From positions 258,213 to 322,212 of the forward strand of contig CAVQKH010000012.1 of the NCBI GenBank assembly GCA_963712995.1: DNA of 64,000 nucleotides, given 5' to 3'. Below are positions 17,290-27,246 of this stretch, in pieces. A program made the position numbers and the translations under genes. Below the pieces are notes generated by a model, which searched no databases, was not told the DNA's origin, and saw only the letters and a list, made by a program, of their open reading frames with translations. The DNA comes from GCA-003244245 sp963712995 (GTDB taxonomy: Bacteria; Actinomycetota; Actinomycetes; Mycobacteriales; Pseudonocardiaceae). Numbering within the stretch: the first letter of the stretch is position 1; each line of letters starts with the position of its first letter.

Positions 17290-17640
17290 GATCCCGTTTC
17301 TCGGAGACCAGCACCTCGATGACCTGGCCGTCCTGGTCGATTGCCCGGTACAGATACACCCACTGCCCGACGACCTTGACATAGGTCTCGTCGACGAACC
17401 AGCGATCACCGGGAGCGTGCCGACAGGCTCGTGCCGTGTCGATCAGCACCGGAGTGAACCATTTTACCCATCGGTAGACGGTCACGTGATCGACCTAGAT
17501 GCCCCGCTCGGCCAGCAACTCTTCCACGTCACGGTAGGAGACCCGAAGCGCAGATACCAGCGTACCGCCAAGATGATCACTTCCGGCGGAAACCGAAACC
17601 CGCCGAAACAGACCTTGGCACTGGCTCCCGAGCAGCTCGA
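17290..17640 (-). mobile_element. IS6-family transposase, N-terminal half only
   Basis: Minus strand: FRFPPEVIILAVRWYLRF, SYRDVEELLAERGI, then VDHVTVYRWVKWFTPVLIDTARACRHAPGDRWFVDETYVKVVGQWVYLYRAIDQDGQVIEVLVSEKRDLAATR. The VDETYVKV strand holds the first catalytic Asp of the DDE triad; the remaining two acidic residues are gone. Frameshifts separate the first parts. Confidence 0.7.
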
Positions 17641-17689
17641 CGACGCATCGACCCAGCCTGCTCGAACCAGTCATCCGCGAACGCAACAG

Positions 17690-18175
17690 TGCCGCGAGCC
17701 GTGTCTCTATCTGCGCAAGACGATATTCGATCGCGGCCAATCTTCCGGGAACGTCGTCATCGGAACGGCTCACCGGTTCGCCGATCTCTGGGACACGTTG
17801 GCTCTTCAGTACCGTAACCAAATGCTGCGGGTGCCGCTCAAGCGCCATGGACAGCGCTTCCAACATGCGGGCGCTGCGCCGACGCTGAGCGGAGTTGCGG
17901 TAAAGCTCTCCGACCGTTGCCTTCGAGACCTATGAGCACTCAATCAACTCGCGTTGATTGATGTCGAGTTCTGTCATGCGCTGGCTGATCGCCTGCGCGA
18001 CGGCCATCCAGTCCTCCGCCACATATTCCTCCACACTCCACCCTGGCGCCAAAGAGTAGCGCGGGTTCATGCGGCTTGACGGCTGCATCCCAGACAAAGG
18101 CACACCCATGCCTATTCATGGATTAAATCATTCGAATAAATGTCATTAAATCATCCATCGAGTGATCAGAAGGGT
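17690..18175 (-). repeat. Degraded second copy of the XRE regulator and its upstream region
   Basis: Runs parallel to 13400-13888: the coiled-coil coding part (SDDDVPGRLAAIEYRLAQIETRL), the HTH part (TLEALSMALERHPQHLVTVL), the start region and the intergenic bases up to gatcagaaggg. In-frame stops break the HTH. With the integrase fragment at 17140-17276 it marks the remains of a second, related element inside the first. Confidence 0.75.
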
Positions 18176-18453
18176 GCGTCGGGTGGGTGTTGAAGTGTTC
18201 GATCACGGCGCCGGCAAGCTCGTCGGCGCTGGCGCAGGCCGTACCTACAACCGGTCACCTCCAGTTCGCTGAGCGCACGAAGAGCGGGGCTAGAGCTGCC
18301 GGTGCGCTGCTTCGTTGCCAGCCGCGTACTCAGCTTGTCGTTTAACCTCTTGATGTCGGGTCTGTCGCTTCGTGGCGGCGTGTCGCCATGACATGGAGCG
18401 GCCACCGATTGATCATCTTCGGGTTCCTTCCACAGAGCTCGTAGACGAAGGCG

Positions 18454-19901
18454 GTGGCCGTGAGTGCCAGTGTGCGGCAGACGGGTCGCGGAGGCCAGCA
18501 GGCGGGCCCGGCGAGCCTGGATGATCTTGACGCGTTTCGTGGTGCGTTCTATGACTGCCTGACTCTGCGGGCGGATGCGTTGTTCGAGCTGACGGATGCG
18601 GTGTTGTGCGCTGAGGGGCCGGTCAGCACGCTGGTGGGGCTGACGTTGACCGCTGAGCACCGGCGTGGGCATGGTGCCCTCTACGACGGCCTGGACAGCG
18701 GCCGGGTGGAGGTCGGTCGGTTGCGCAGGTCACTGGTGAGCCTGCCGGTGCCGCGGGATGGGCAGGGGCGGATCACGCTGGCGGTCGATGTCAGCCCGTG
18801 GCTGCGCCCGGACGCGGCGACCAGCCCCGATCGGTCGTTTTGTCACGTCTACGGGCGGGGCAAGGGCCAGGCGCAGATGATCCCTGGCTGGCCCTATTCC
18901 TTTGTGGCGGCGCTGGAACCGGGCCGTACATCGTGGACCGCGCTGCTGGACGCGGTGCGCCTGGGTCCCGACGATGATGCGACCACTGTGACCGCCACCC
19001 CACTACGTGAGGGTGATCCAAGGGCTCCGCCGCCGGGAGCACAAGCCCGAGGACTCAGACATCCTCATCGTCATCGACGCCGGCTACGACGAGACCCGCC
19101 TGGCGTTCCTGCTGGCCGATTTGCCCGTGAGTTACTGGGCCGGCTCCGGTGGATCGCGTGTTCTCCTCGCCCCCACCGCCCCGGGGACCCAGCACCGCCG
19201 GGCGCCCTTCCAAGCAGGCCCCGAGTCCGCGCTGGCAGATCCCACAACCCAGCCCGAGCCCAACGCGATCACCCACACCGACACCAGCCGCTATCGCACC
19301 GCCAGGGAACGCGGGTGGAACCGGCTGCACCCTCGGGTGACTCACCGCGAGCGTAGGATCTCGCCAGGGCCCGCTGCCTAACATCGAGGGCAGCACCATC
19401 CGGCTCCAGTGGACCGGATCCCCGGTGATCGCAACCCCAAACCGGTAAGACTGTGGTACTCCCGACCCCAGTGCCAGTTTGATGTGCACGGGCTGTGGCG
19501 AGCATTCCTGCGCCGCTTCGCCCTGGCGCACACCTTCCGGTTCCTCGAGCAAACCCTGGGCTGGACCCGGCAACGCATCCGACACCAGGCAAGGCGAGCG
19601 CTGGACCTGGATCATCATGGCCGCCCACACCCAGCTCCGGCTGGCCCGCCACCTCACCAGCGATCTCCGCCGGCCATGGGAGAAACCAGTCACCGAGCCT
19701 CACCGGCTCACCCCCGCCGCATCCGCCGCGAATTCCGGAACCTCCGGCCGAAAACCACCCTCCCCCGCCAGCGCACCAAAACCATCAACAACCCCGGACC
19801 AGGACGCCCACCCGGCTCCAAGAACCACCAGCTTCGCCCACCGGCACGACGTCAGCAAGAAAGCCGCCGCCACGCCCACCAACAAGGCCAAGACAGGTTA
19901 A
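18454..19901 (+). mobile_element. Actinobacterial DDE transposase gene, multiply frameshifted
   Basis: A recognisable transposase of about 480 residues is spread over at least four frames: LDDLDAFRGAFYDCLTLRADALFELTDAVL, ITLAVDVSPWLRPDAATSPDRSFCHVYGRGKG, PGWPYSFVAALEPGRTSW, VIDAGYDETRLAFLL, ADPTTQPEPNAITHTDTSRYRTARERGWNRLHPR, LWRAFLRRFALAHTFRFLEQTLGWTRQRIR and WIIMAAHTQLRLARHLTSDLRRPWEKP. The IDAGYD and LEHTFRF-type motifs carry catalytic acids in the family. Not functional as read. Confidence 0.75.
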
Positions 19902-20316
19902 ACAACAAGCTCAGATCAGCATGCCCTATGGCGCACTCCGGACCAGCCACCATTCCCTCTACCGGACGTGCTCGAAGTCGAGAGACGGATCCCAGCGACA
20001 ATCTCTTCACAGGCTCGAAGACTCACTCGAGAAACCGTCACCGGCACCCTCTCCCCGAGGTCACCGTACGTGAACGACCACCCGCGTCAGGAGGCCCCTA
20101 AGTCTTACAAGCAGTTACCTTGGCGCTAGTCCGGACACGGTCGAGAATCGAAAGCATCACGGAATTAGGGATTCCACCGCTCGCCTGATGTGCGATGCCC
20201 AACGGAGATGTAGGCTGGTGCCTAACTGCCGCCGTGAGAGCGGTCGGTCAGCAGCCAGTCGGGTGGCCTCAATGAGGAGGAGTGTTGCCCTACAGCCCTA
20301 GGAACTATAACAACCG
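19902..20316 (+). other. Stretch without a gene between the DDE transposase and the STAND gene
   Basis: No family motif in any frame. It ends with caatgaggaggagtg at 20269-20283, which could be a ribosome site for a product near 20317. Confidence 0.4.
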
Positions 20317-22808
20317 GTGGACAATTTGTTCGTGCGTGAGCAGGGTCTGCTGGTGCTCCTCGATAAGATTGATGACGCCGCGAAGTCTGGTCGTGGCGCC
20401 GTACATCTAATCGTCGCCGAGGCCGGGGCTGGAAAGTCGCGGCTGCTGCACGAGCTCGGTGTTCGCATTAAGCGGGATAAGCCCGACATGGTGTTCTTAT
20501 TGGGACGGGCTCGCGCGGCTCAAGCCTCGATAAATTCCTTTCATCCCTTCCGGCGGGCGGTCGAGTCACTCGCTGAGCTTCCAGTGAAAACAACGGGGTA
20601 ATTTGAAACACGTTTTCAAGGCATTGTGGCAGCAAGGCCCCACAACTGCTCTCTGAGGTGCCATGGGTCGGTCCGCTAGTATTGACGGCACAAACGATTC
20701 ATGATGGCATGGCAGGGTCAGCATTTGGAGCTTGCTGGCCAACTAGATGTCCGCACACTTCTAGATTTTTTTCGTGATCTCACAGCGGATAAGGTTGTTG
20801 TTCTCGCTCTGGACGACATGCATTGGGTGGATGCCTCGTCAGCCGGTCTCTTAATCGAAGTAGCGGAACGCCAAAAGGGGAAACCATTAGTCATATTAGT
20901 GGCCTATCGAACCAAGGATATAGAAGCAAGCCAAGAGGCCCATCCTCTTGAAAATTCTTTGACTAAGCTCTCACGCTCGCAACAAATCAAAGGAATGCTT
21001 AAGCTGGACCCACTGACCGAGTTTGATCTAACCCGCCTGATTACAAGAATGTGACCAGAGTTAGGGATAAGCCCGCAACTTCTTACGTTGGCTAGCCCGA
21101 AGAACTTGCGCGGGTAATCCTTTTCTCGTCGAAGAGTACCGTTGCGCTCCTTAACGACCGGAAATCCCTCAGGGTAGTCGGCGACGAAATCGACTGGGCC
21201 TCAGACGACATTGCGTATTCGTACATAGATAGACCGGGTCTACCGTACAACATTGGCAGAGGTTCTAGACGAGCCGACTCCTGCTGATCGGCAAAAATAG
21301 CAGATACCAAAATATGATGTACTGCCAGGCAGCTGTCTGCGTGCTCAGTGGCGACTTTGACGGTGAAAAGGTCATCGCTCAAATCGGGGATTTAGCTGGT
21401 CGCGAATACCCGACGCACACTATCGGCGATCTGCCAACGCTCCGGCCTCGTGCGTTCAACTCCCGATGGCTACACGTTCTGGCACGGTCTCGTTCGGGTA
21501 TACTTGGAACAACAACTAAAGTTTCGCGACAGCTCCCGCTACCGTCAGCTGCACAAGCGGGCCGCAGATAGAGTCAATACGAAATCCCGGGGACCAGAGA
21601 TGTTGGGTGTTATCGCTCGGCACCTCCACGAGGCACAGCTACATGATCGGGCCGCCTCAGCCTGTCTAGACGCTGCGCGAGCTGTCGCCCAGCTTGGTGG
21701 CCTCCAGGAAGCGAATCACTTTGCGGAATGGGCGTGGTATCACGCAATACAGGTACGCGACCCCGTGCGCCAGGTAGCCGCCGGCTTGGAGCGCGGACGG
21801 CTACTGATGGATCTCCGCCGCGTCCATGCGGCTAAGGCAGTCCTGAAAGAACTACGTCGCTGGATCGCCAGCACGGCAACAAGAATGTGGCGGAACTTTG
21901 TTGCAACTTGCGAAAGCTCATAGGATGGAGAACGACTGGGCCAGCGCGAGGGATCGGCTGTCTGGAGGCTGACGCCGTCGTATCGAGTGACTGACCCATC
22001 TCCTGCGCACCCGCATTAGCCTACTTAACCGGTGAGATAGCCCTCTGCGGCAGCCCACAAGATCTTAATCTTGCTTCAGCTGTGCTGTGTAAGGCAAGTA
22101 CGTTAGCCCAAAAAGACGCGGAGATGTCCGCCTGTATCTGGGGTCACCTCGCTCTGACGGAGCTTGCCGAATCGAGGGTTGAAGACGCCGAGATATTACT
22201 CTTGCGAGCATATGATGCCGCACAAGCAAGCGGGAACCCGTCGATCCGATTCGTAGTAGCTTTATTTACGACTCATGTTGCGCTGGCACTAATGGACCTG
22301 CCTAGAGCTGGTGAAAGCCTCGCGATCATGCACGAGCTGGCCGATGTTAATCTAATTGTTAAAACCGACGTAGACCGCTACCAAGGGCGACTGGATTGCC
22401 TGAGGGGAAACTTCTATCAGGCAAGCACTGGTCTACTGCCGGTTCTTAGTGAGCGATCTAACGCTGGGCCAGATCGTTCCCGAAGCACATAGCTGGGCCC
22501 TCTCTCACATAACATTGCAGGTTGACGAGATTCGTAGCATCGCGGGCCACGAAAACGCCTGGAATTTTATGAACGCGCTCCGAGGGGCGATACGAGGCCA
22601 TGAGACCATTTTCGCTGGCTGGGCGTCACATAATACTCGACCTCCTGCGCATACTTAGCCTAGCGCTGAGTGCCCGGTCCGCCTCCACGAGGTGGTGGCC
22701 GTGCAAAAGTGGCGCCAAGAGCACGGGGGCTGGAATCCATCTGCCCGTACGGCATATGACTTCTACGGCAACGATTTGGTAAATTTTCGCGCGAATCTTC
22801 AGTCATGA
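20317..22808 (+). pseudogene. STAND/AAA-type ATPase (signal-transduction or regulator type), broken
   Basis: Fragments in several frames. 20317-20601 has VREQGLLVLLDKIDDAAKSGRG and Walker A (VAEAGAGKSRLLHELG). 20701-21054 has Walker B VVVLALDDMHWVDASSAGLL and VILVAYRTKD. 21450-21923 has FWHGLVRVYLEQQLKF, RYRQLHKRAADRV and tetratricopeptide-like helices. 22082-22492 has more helical repeats. The last piece ends YDFYGNDLVNFRANLQS with a TGA overlapping the PfkB start by four bases. This is the layout of large AAA_16-type ATPases in actinobacterial regulators. GC is clearly lower than in flanking DNA. Several stops and shifts make it non-functional as read. Confidence 0.65.
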
Positions 22809-23608
22809 TCGCAATCATAGGGGACGCAGGCATTGACCGCTATTACCGTATTTCAAGGTTTCGGCGTCAAACAACACATATAGCGTCCTACTCGGTACTG
22901 CACCCGGCAGGTGGCAGCGCGAATGCTGCCGCTCATGCCGCCGCCGCAGGTGCGGAAGTGACTCTCTTCGCGGCCGTAGGCCATGATGAGGCCGGCCAAT
23001 TGTTTCGCGCGGCGTGCGCAGTTATCCCGCGACTAAAGATTCGCTTAAGAGAACTGAATGAGGCAACTCAGGGCACTGTAGTAATCGTCGAAGCAGATGG
23101 TGAACGTACAATTGTAGTCAACCCAATTCGAGAGGTTCTCTTTCCTTCCGAGCAGGACCTTGCCTTGATGCGCACAGCTGCCGTTGCATCGGTAAATATT
23201 GAGGAGCCTTCGGCTCGTCGAAAGTGGGCCTCTAGCTGCTCAGGACTCCGGGTACTGCCGATCGCGCACCTCCACCAAGAGGAGTCAGCCGGATGCCGAT
23301 GGGACGTTGTCATCGGTAGCCTTAGTGATCACGCCCTTCCTGATGATCGACATTTAGTATCAGTCGAAGCACAAATGTGCTTCATGACCGATGGTGCCGC
23401 AGGCGGAGCGATTTGGAATAATGTGACCGGGTGGGACCGGTGGTCAAGTCCAGCAGTACATGTCGTGGACAGCACCGGCGCTGGTGATGCCTTCCTAGGT
23501 GGCGTTCTCGCGGCAGCCTCAACGTCCCGAAATCCTGAAGTGTTGATCAAGTCAGGTGTGGAGCGTGCGGTGGCGTGTCTAAGTGTGGAGGGTGCCTGGC
23601 CGTCCTGA
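22805..23608 (+). CDS. PfkB-family carbohydrate kinase
   Basis: 267 residues, slightly short for the family (about 300). It starts with MIAIIGDAGIDRYYRI, has the sugar-binding GGSANAAAHAAAAGAEVTLFAAVGHDEAGQ block, and ends with the catalytic signature VDSTGAGDAFLGG (Asp base in GAGD). These kinases phosphorylate a sugar or nucleoside hydroxyl with ATP. The ATG overlaps the stop of the STAND gene, indicating an operon. It converges with the glycosyltransferase, with a 30-base overlap at the ends. Substrate unknown. Lower GC like its neighbours. Confidence 0.78.
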   Translation: MIAIIGDAGIDRYYRISRFRRQTTHIASYSVLHPAGGSANAAAHAAAAGAEVTLFAAVGHDEAGQLFRAACAVIPRLKIRLRELNEATQGTVVIVEADGERTIVVNPIREVLFPSEQDLALMRTAAVASVNIEEPSARRKWASSCSGLRVLPIAHLHQEESAGCRWDVVIGSLSDHALPDDRHLVSVEAQMCFMTDGAAGGAIWNNVTGWDRWSSPAVHVVDSTGAGDAFLGGVLAAASTSRNPEVLIKSGVERAVACLSVEGAWPS

Positions 23609-24445
23609 TGCTTTCCAATGAGAATACCGTGCTCGGCGATATGCCGTGTACCTATGAATGGGTACGGCAGATAGCGCAAGCAGACCCTCGACTGGCCCCA
23701 TCTGATACAATCGACATCGCACATTCCGCCGCGTCTCGCGTGCTGCTTTCTCCGACTCGTCTCGCGTGCTCAATGAATCCGGACGGACGTGCACTAGTAG
23801 ACATGGGAAATCTAACAAGGCTGAATGTCCAGCCAATCCGAGGCTGGCTGACAGTGTCCAGTCCTCACCCCTGTTCGAATCGCCGAAGCCTCCGGCGAGG
23901 CGCAGGAAATCAGTCTGCAGGACCGCGGCGCCCACCACAGGTATGACGTTCTTGTAGACGTTAATGAAGCCGAGAACACGACGATGCACGCGGAAACGCC
24001 AGGCCCATGTCGGAGGATACCCCCACTGCCAGGACTCACTTGTCCCCTCACGACAGCCGAGCATGCGTCCGGCACCAACGTGGAGACGGTTGCAACGCAC
24101 GAAATTCAGTAGCGCAGATGCCCCGTGAGGCAGTAACTCGTCATCTGCGTCCAGAAAGAGGCAGTAGGGTGTTCGGACCGCAGCCAGTCCGGCATTGCGA
24201 GCCGCGCCTACTGTGACACGTCGCGGAAGGCTAATAACCTCGGCTTTGCAATGCGGCGGGTTTGTCGACGCGTTATCGACGACGATCACCAGGGTCCCGC
24301 TCGGTGCCCCTCGCTCGATACTCCTTAAAGCTCGTTGCAGTAACTCATTCGGCAGTTCCCAAAATGGAACAATTATCGTCAGTAATGGCACGCCCTTATC
24401 ATGTTCGAAACCCGGCCAGCAAGGGACTGCACCTCGTGCAAGCAT
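23579..24445 (-). CDS. Family 2 glycosyltransferase
   Basis: 288 residues from the first Met; a start nearer LLTIIVPFW is possible. GT-A fold motifs: TIIVPFWELPNELLQRALRSIE, VDNASTNP (usual VDxxSxD position), GAARNAGLAAVRTPYCLFLDADDELLP with the metal-binding DxD-type acids, and GGFGDSNRGEDWTLSASLGLAG with the ED catalytic region. It transfers a sugar from a nucleotide donor. No membrane segment, so cytosolic. Convergent with the PfkB gene, sharing its low GC. Confidence 0.8.
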   Translation of the reverse strand: MLARGAVPCWPGFEHDKGVPLLTIIVPFWELPNELLQRALRSIERGAPSGTLVIVVDNASTNPPHCKAEVISLPRRVTVGAARNAGLAAVRTPYCLFLDADDELLPHGASALLNFVRCNRLHVGAGRMLGCREGTSESWQWGYPPTWAWRFRVHRRVLGFINVYKNVIPVVGAAVLQTDFLRLAGGFGDSNRGEDWTLSASLGLAGHSALLDFPCLLVHVRPDSLSTRDESEKAARETRRNVRCRLYQMGPVEGLLALSAVPIHRYTAYRRARYSHWKASGRPGTLHT

Positions 24446-24613
24446 GCTCCGACTTTAATCGTCCCCGAAGATGACGACAACCGGTTACGGATGCGGAAGA
24501 GTGGCCGCCCACAAGGCTTCGGAGGTCTGGCGATGGGTCACGTCCGGCGGCGTGGTGTATGAGATCACTCCGCGTGATCCTGTGGTTACTTTATGCGGTC
24601 AGTGGCGGGGTTG
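24446..24613 (+). other. Short stretch between the glycosyltransferase and the IS256 remnant
   Basis: A 75-codon frame overlaps it but has no family match. It probably contains the outer end of the IS256-like insertion. Confidence 0.4.
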
Positions 24614-25102
24614 TCATGGTGGCTCGCTAGGTGAGGGCTGGGGTTCGATAGAGACGATGCGGATTCTGTTTTTGGCGAGGAGTTCTAGGTTCATGTAGCG
24701 GCAGCCTTCGGTCCATTCGTCGCTTTGCTCGGCCAGGACGGCGCCGACCAGGCGGATCAGGGATGGGCGGCCGGGGAAGATGCCGACGATGTCGGTGCGG
24801 CGGCGGACCTCTTTGTTCAATCGCTCCTGGGGGTTATTGCTCCTCTCCCGGTGCCCATCGGCATTGACCCCGGTGGCGATCAGGGCGTGCACGTTGACCA
24901 CCCGGCCCTCCTCGCGGACCTTGACCGTGAGCGCATCGACCCACCCGAAGGTGTACGGCCCGGCATCCAGCGGACGCTCCCGGAACACCGCGACCTGCCC
25001 ATCGAGGTGCGCGGCCATCTCGCTGACTTGCGAACGCGACAGCGACGTGACCCCCTCCGTCAGTGTCAAGGTGATCGAGACTCGGTCGGCTCGCTCCACC
25101 AC
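24614..25102 (-). mobile_element. IS256-family (Mutator-type) transposase with internal deletion
   Basis: 162 codons remain of about 400: SLSRSQVSEMAAHLDGQVAVFRERPLDAGPYTFGWVDALTVKVREEGRVVNVHALIATGVNADG, then directly NNPQERLNKEVRRRTDIVGIFPGRPSLIRLVGAVLAEQSDEWTEGCRYMNLELLAK. The first part holds one catalytic Asp (WVDA) and the last part the Glu-region (PQERLNKE), but the middle, about 170 residues with the second Asp, is missing. The reading frame is kept across the deletion. Confidence 0.8.
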
Positions 25103-25253
25103 GTCCTGCCGTTCGTGGCTTGGTCCCCTTGTGCGGCCGGCCGGGTCAGCTGGACCGACCGGCGTGGCTTAAGAGGAGCGTGGCGTCGCCCCCACTGACG
25201 TCTGCCCGCCGGTCGGTCCTGTCAGCCCACATCGGAGAAGGGAGACAGGTTGC

Positions 25254-26284
25254 ATGGTGGTTTTGGGGATCGACGCGCACAAACACTGCCACACCGTCGT
25301 CGCCGTGGATGACGCCGGGCGCAAGCTCGCTGACGCACCATCAGTGCGACCACCGCCGATCACCTGATGGTGCTGAGCTGGGCTGAGCAGTTCGGCGCCA
25401 ACCGATTGTGGGCGGTAGAAGACTGCCGCCACCTGTCCCGACGGCTCGAGCGAGACCTGCTCGGTGCCGGGGAGCGCATCGTGCGGGTTTCGCCCAAGCT
25501 CATGGCCCATGCCCGCGACAGCGCCCGCAGCTACGGCAAGTCCGACCCGATCGACGCGCTGGCCGCCGCCCGCACGGCCCTGCGGGAACCCGATCTGCCC
25601 ATCGCCTGCCTCGATGGCCCCACCCGCGAGGTCCGGCTCCTCGCCGACCACCGTGAGGATCTTGTCGCCGAACATACCAGCGTGATCAACCGGCTGCGGT
25701 GGCGCCTACACGAACTCGATCCCTGCTGGCAACCCCCAGCCCGCAGCCTGTGGCGTCCTAAAATCTGGCCGCAATCACCGAAAGACTCACCAACCTCGAC
25801 GGGCTGGTCGCTCGACTGGCCCGCACCCTGACCAAGCGCTGCGACGAGCTGACTAGCCAGATCCATGCTCTCGACCAAGAACTCACCCGCTGGTCACCCA
25901 GTTCGCTCCCACCTTGCTGGCGATCTGCGGCTGCGCCACCCTGACCGCCGCGAAAATCATCGGAGAGACAGCCGACATCACGCGGTTTCGATCCCGACAT
26001 GTCTACGCTCGCCACAACGGCACGCGCCCATCCCGGTCTGGTCTGGCAACCGCCAGCGTCACCGACTCTCCCGCATCGGCAACCACCAACTCAACGCCGC
26101 GTTGCACCACATCGCCATCACCCAGGCCCACTACCACCCCGACGCCCGAGAGTTCCTACAACGCCGACGCGCAGACGGCGACAGCAAAACCCAATCCATC
26201 CGCGCACTCAAAAGACGCCTGTCCGACACCGTCTACCGCGCGCTACTCACCGACGCCAATCAAGCTGCCCCCCGCGCAGCTTGA
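25254..26284 (+). mobile_element. IS110-family transposase, frameshifted
   Basis: Starts MVVLGIDAHKHCHTVVAVDDAGRKLAD (the D of the DEDD RuvC-like site). Then, across shifts near 25330, 25760, 25890 and 25990, it continues LWAVEDCRHLSRRLERDLL, KSDPIDALAAARTAL, REVRLLADHREDLVAEHTSVINRLRW, LLAICGCATLTAAKIIGETADITRF, NRQRHRLSRIGNHQLNAALHHIAITQAHYHPDAREFLQRR and RRLSDTVYRALL. The gene layout is complete but at least four shifts inactivate it. It abuts the IS256 remnant. Confidence 0.78.
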
Positions 26285-26524
26285 CAGAGGAGCAAGAGGA
26301 CGCAACCTGACGGATGTGGTGACGATGGCGTCTGAACCAACAGGTCCCAGTAAAATCCTTTCGTCATGCAGGCCTACGGCCAAGGCCCCGGAGCCGCTAA
26401 CAATCTGGCCGGTCCGGGGCATCGGCGCCCCGCCGTCGAGGTACTCGCCCCGGTGGCGGACCACCGCACCGGTGTGCACCCGTGACAGCGCGATCCAGTC
26501 GGCGAGTTCTTGCGCTGTGAGCAT
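26243..26524 (-). CDS. Small hypothetical protein near the right end of the element
   Basis: From the Met at 26524: MLTAQELADWIALSRVHTGAVVRHRGEYLDGGAPMPRTGQIVSGSGALAVGLHDERILLGPVGSDAIVTTSVRL-type sequence, about 93 residues. A longer start at 26584 would overlap the upstream gene. Its last codons run into the end of the IS110 gene, so the C-terminus may be altered by that insertion. No family recognised. Confidence 0.45.
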   Translation of the reverse strand: MLTAQELADWIALSRVHTGAVVRHRGEYLDGGAPMPRTGQIVSGSGALAVGLHDERILLGPVGSDAIVTTSVRLRPLAPLSSCAGGSLIGVGE

Positions 26525-26553
26525 CGGGGGCAGTTCGCACTGCTCCGAGGCGT

Positions 26554-26859
26554 TCACCGGGCACCCCGCTGGCAATCCGGGCACACCTGCTCAGGGTCTA
26601 GCGGGCTCTCCGGTAGCGCCGGGCCATCCAGCGGCAGTTCCTCAGGGACGAACTCGATACCGCACAGCGTGTGCACGCTGCGGGTGAGGATCGAGTAGTC
26701 CCCACGGTGGGTGTCGATATCGGTCAGCGAACGCAGAGCACTCGGGGCCGGAAACCTCCCACGCCACCAACGCGCGTCGAGCACCACGGCCAGCTCTTTG
26801 CCTGCGTGAATGACAGCGAGGTAGAGACATTGCTCAGGGCTGGACCTCTCTCCAGCCAA
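26554..26859 (-). CDS. Small possible zinc-binding protein near the right end of the element
   Basis: 101 residues with one CxxC pair at the end (QVCPDCQRG) and an upstream HTLCG, a spacing seen in small actinobacterial zinc-finger-like proteins. Strands YLAVIHAGKELAVVLDARWWRGRF and helices follow. It lies only about 50 bases inside the right repeat and is read towards the element interior. Function unknown. Confidence 0.5.
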   Translation of the reverse strand: MAGERSSPEQCLYLAVIHAGKELAVVLDARWWRGRFPAPSALRSLTDIDTHRGDYSILTRSVHTLCGIEFVPEELPLDGPALPESPLDPEQVCPDCQRGAR

Positions 26860-26936
26860 GGCCCCCGGCCGCTGAGCCCACTGGTGCCGAGCCGACTTCG
26901 ACCTACCGCAGTGTGTGACACCGGAACGGAGTCGTG

Positions 26937-26940
26937 TGGA
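26937..26940 (+). other. attR: right junction of the integrated element
   Basis: The bases tgga match attL (8234-8237), and the 13E12 C-terminal coding resumes here. The 12-base sequence agtgtgtgacac at 26910-26921, also present at 8246-8257, lies 15 bases inside. Confidence 0.75.
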
Positions 26941-27139
26941 CCAGCCCCCTCGGGGGGTCTACCACACCCAGCCCCCACCGATCACCGACGACCTACCCGA
27001 TCCCCGCCCCGGCCCGACATACCCCGCCTATGTACCGACGGCGACCGTCGAGGGACTACCGATTCTGTTGCGCCCACCACCCCGGTCACCGGTGTCGCCA
27101 CCTGATCCGACCGACCCCGACGAACCACCACCGTTCTAG
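26937..27139 (+). pseudogene. 13E12-family gene, 3' part displaced by the element
   Basis: Reads WTSPLG, then, after skipping one G of the run of six at 26951-26956, VYHTQPPPITDDLPDPRPGPTYPAYV and ends DPTDPDEPPPF-stop. TW-TSP-G-xY and a Pro/Asp-rich DPPPF end are the normal C-terminus of 13E12 HNH proteins. It is the continuation of the gene cut at 8236. The G-run shift is an extra lesion or a homopolymer error. Confidence 0.72.
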
Positions 27140-27246
27140 GTGCGTGGTCTGCCCTGGCTGTTCGTTACGCCGCGATGGCGTGGCGTTGGAGGAAGCCGGG
27201 AGGTCTCGCCGTGGCCGTCAGTGAGGCCATCGACCGGTACGTGATC
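27140..27246 (+). other. Short non-coding stretch after the 13E12 3' part
   Basis: No gene or strong secondary structure seen. Confidence 0.4.

Noticed and set aside
23579..23946. Plus-strand frame of 123 codons over the end of the glycosyltransferase
   Set aside because: It is the complement of the glycosyltransferase gene and has no motif or ribosome site of its own.
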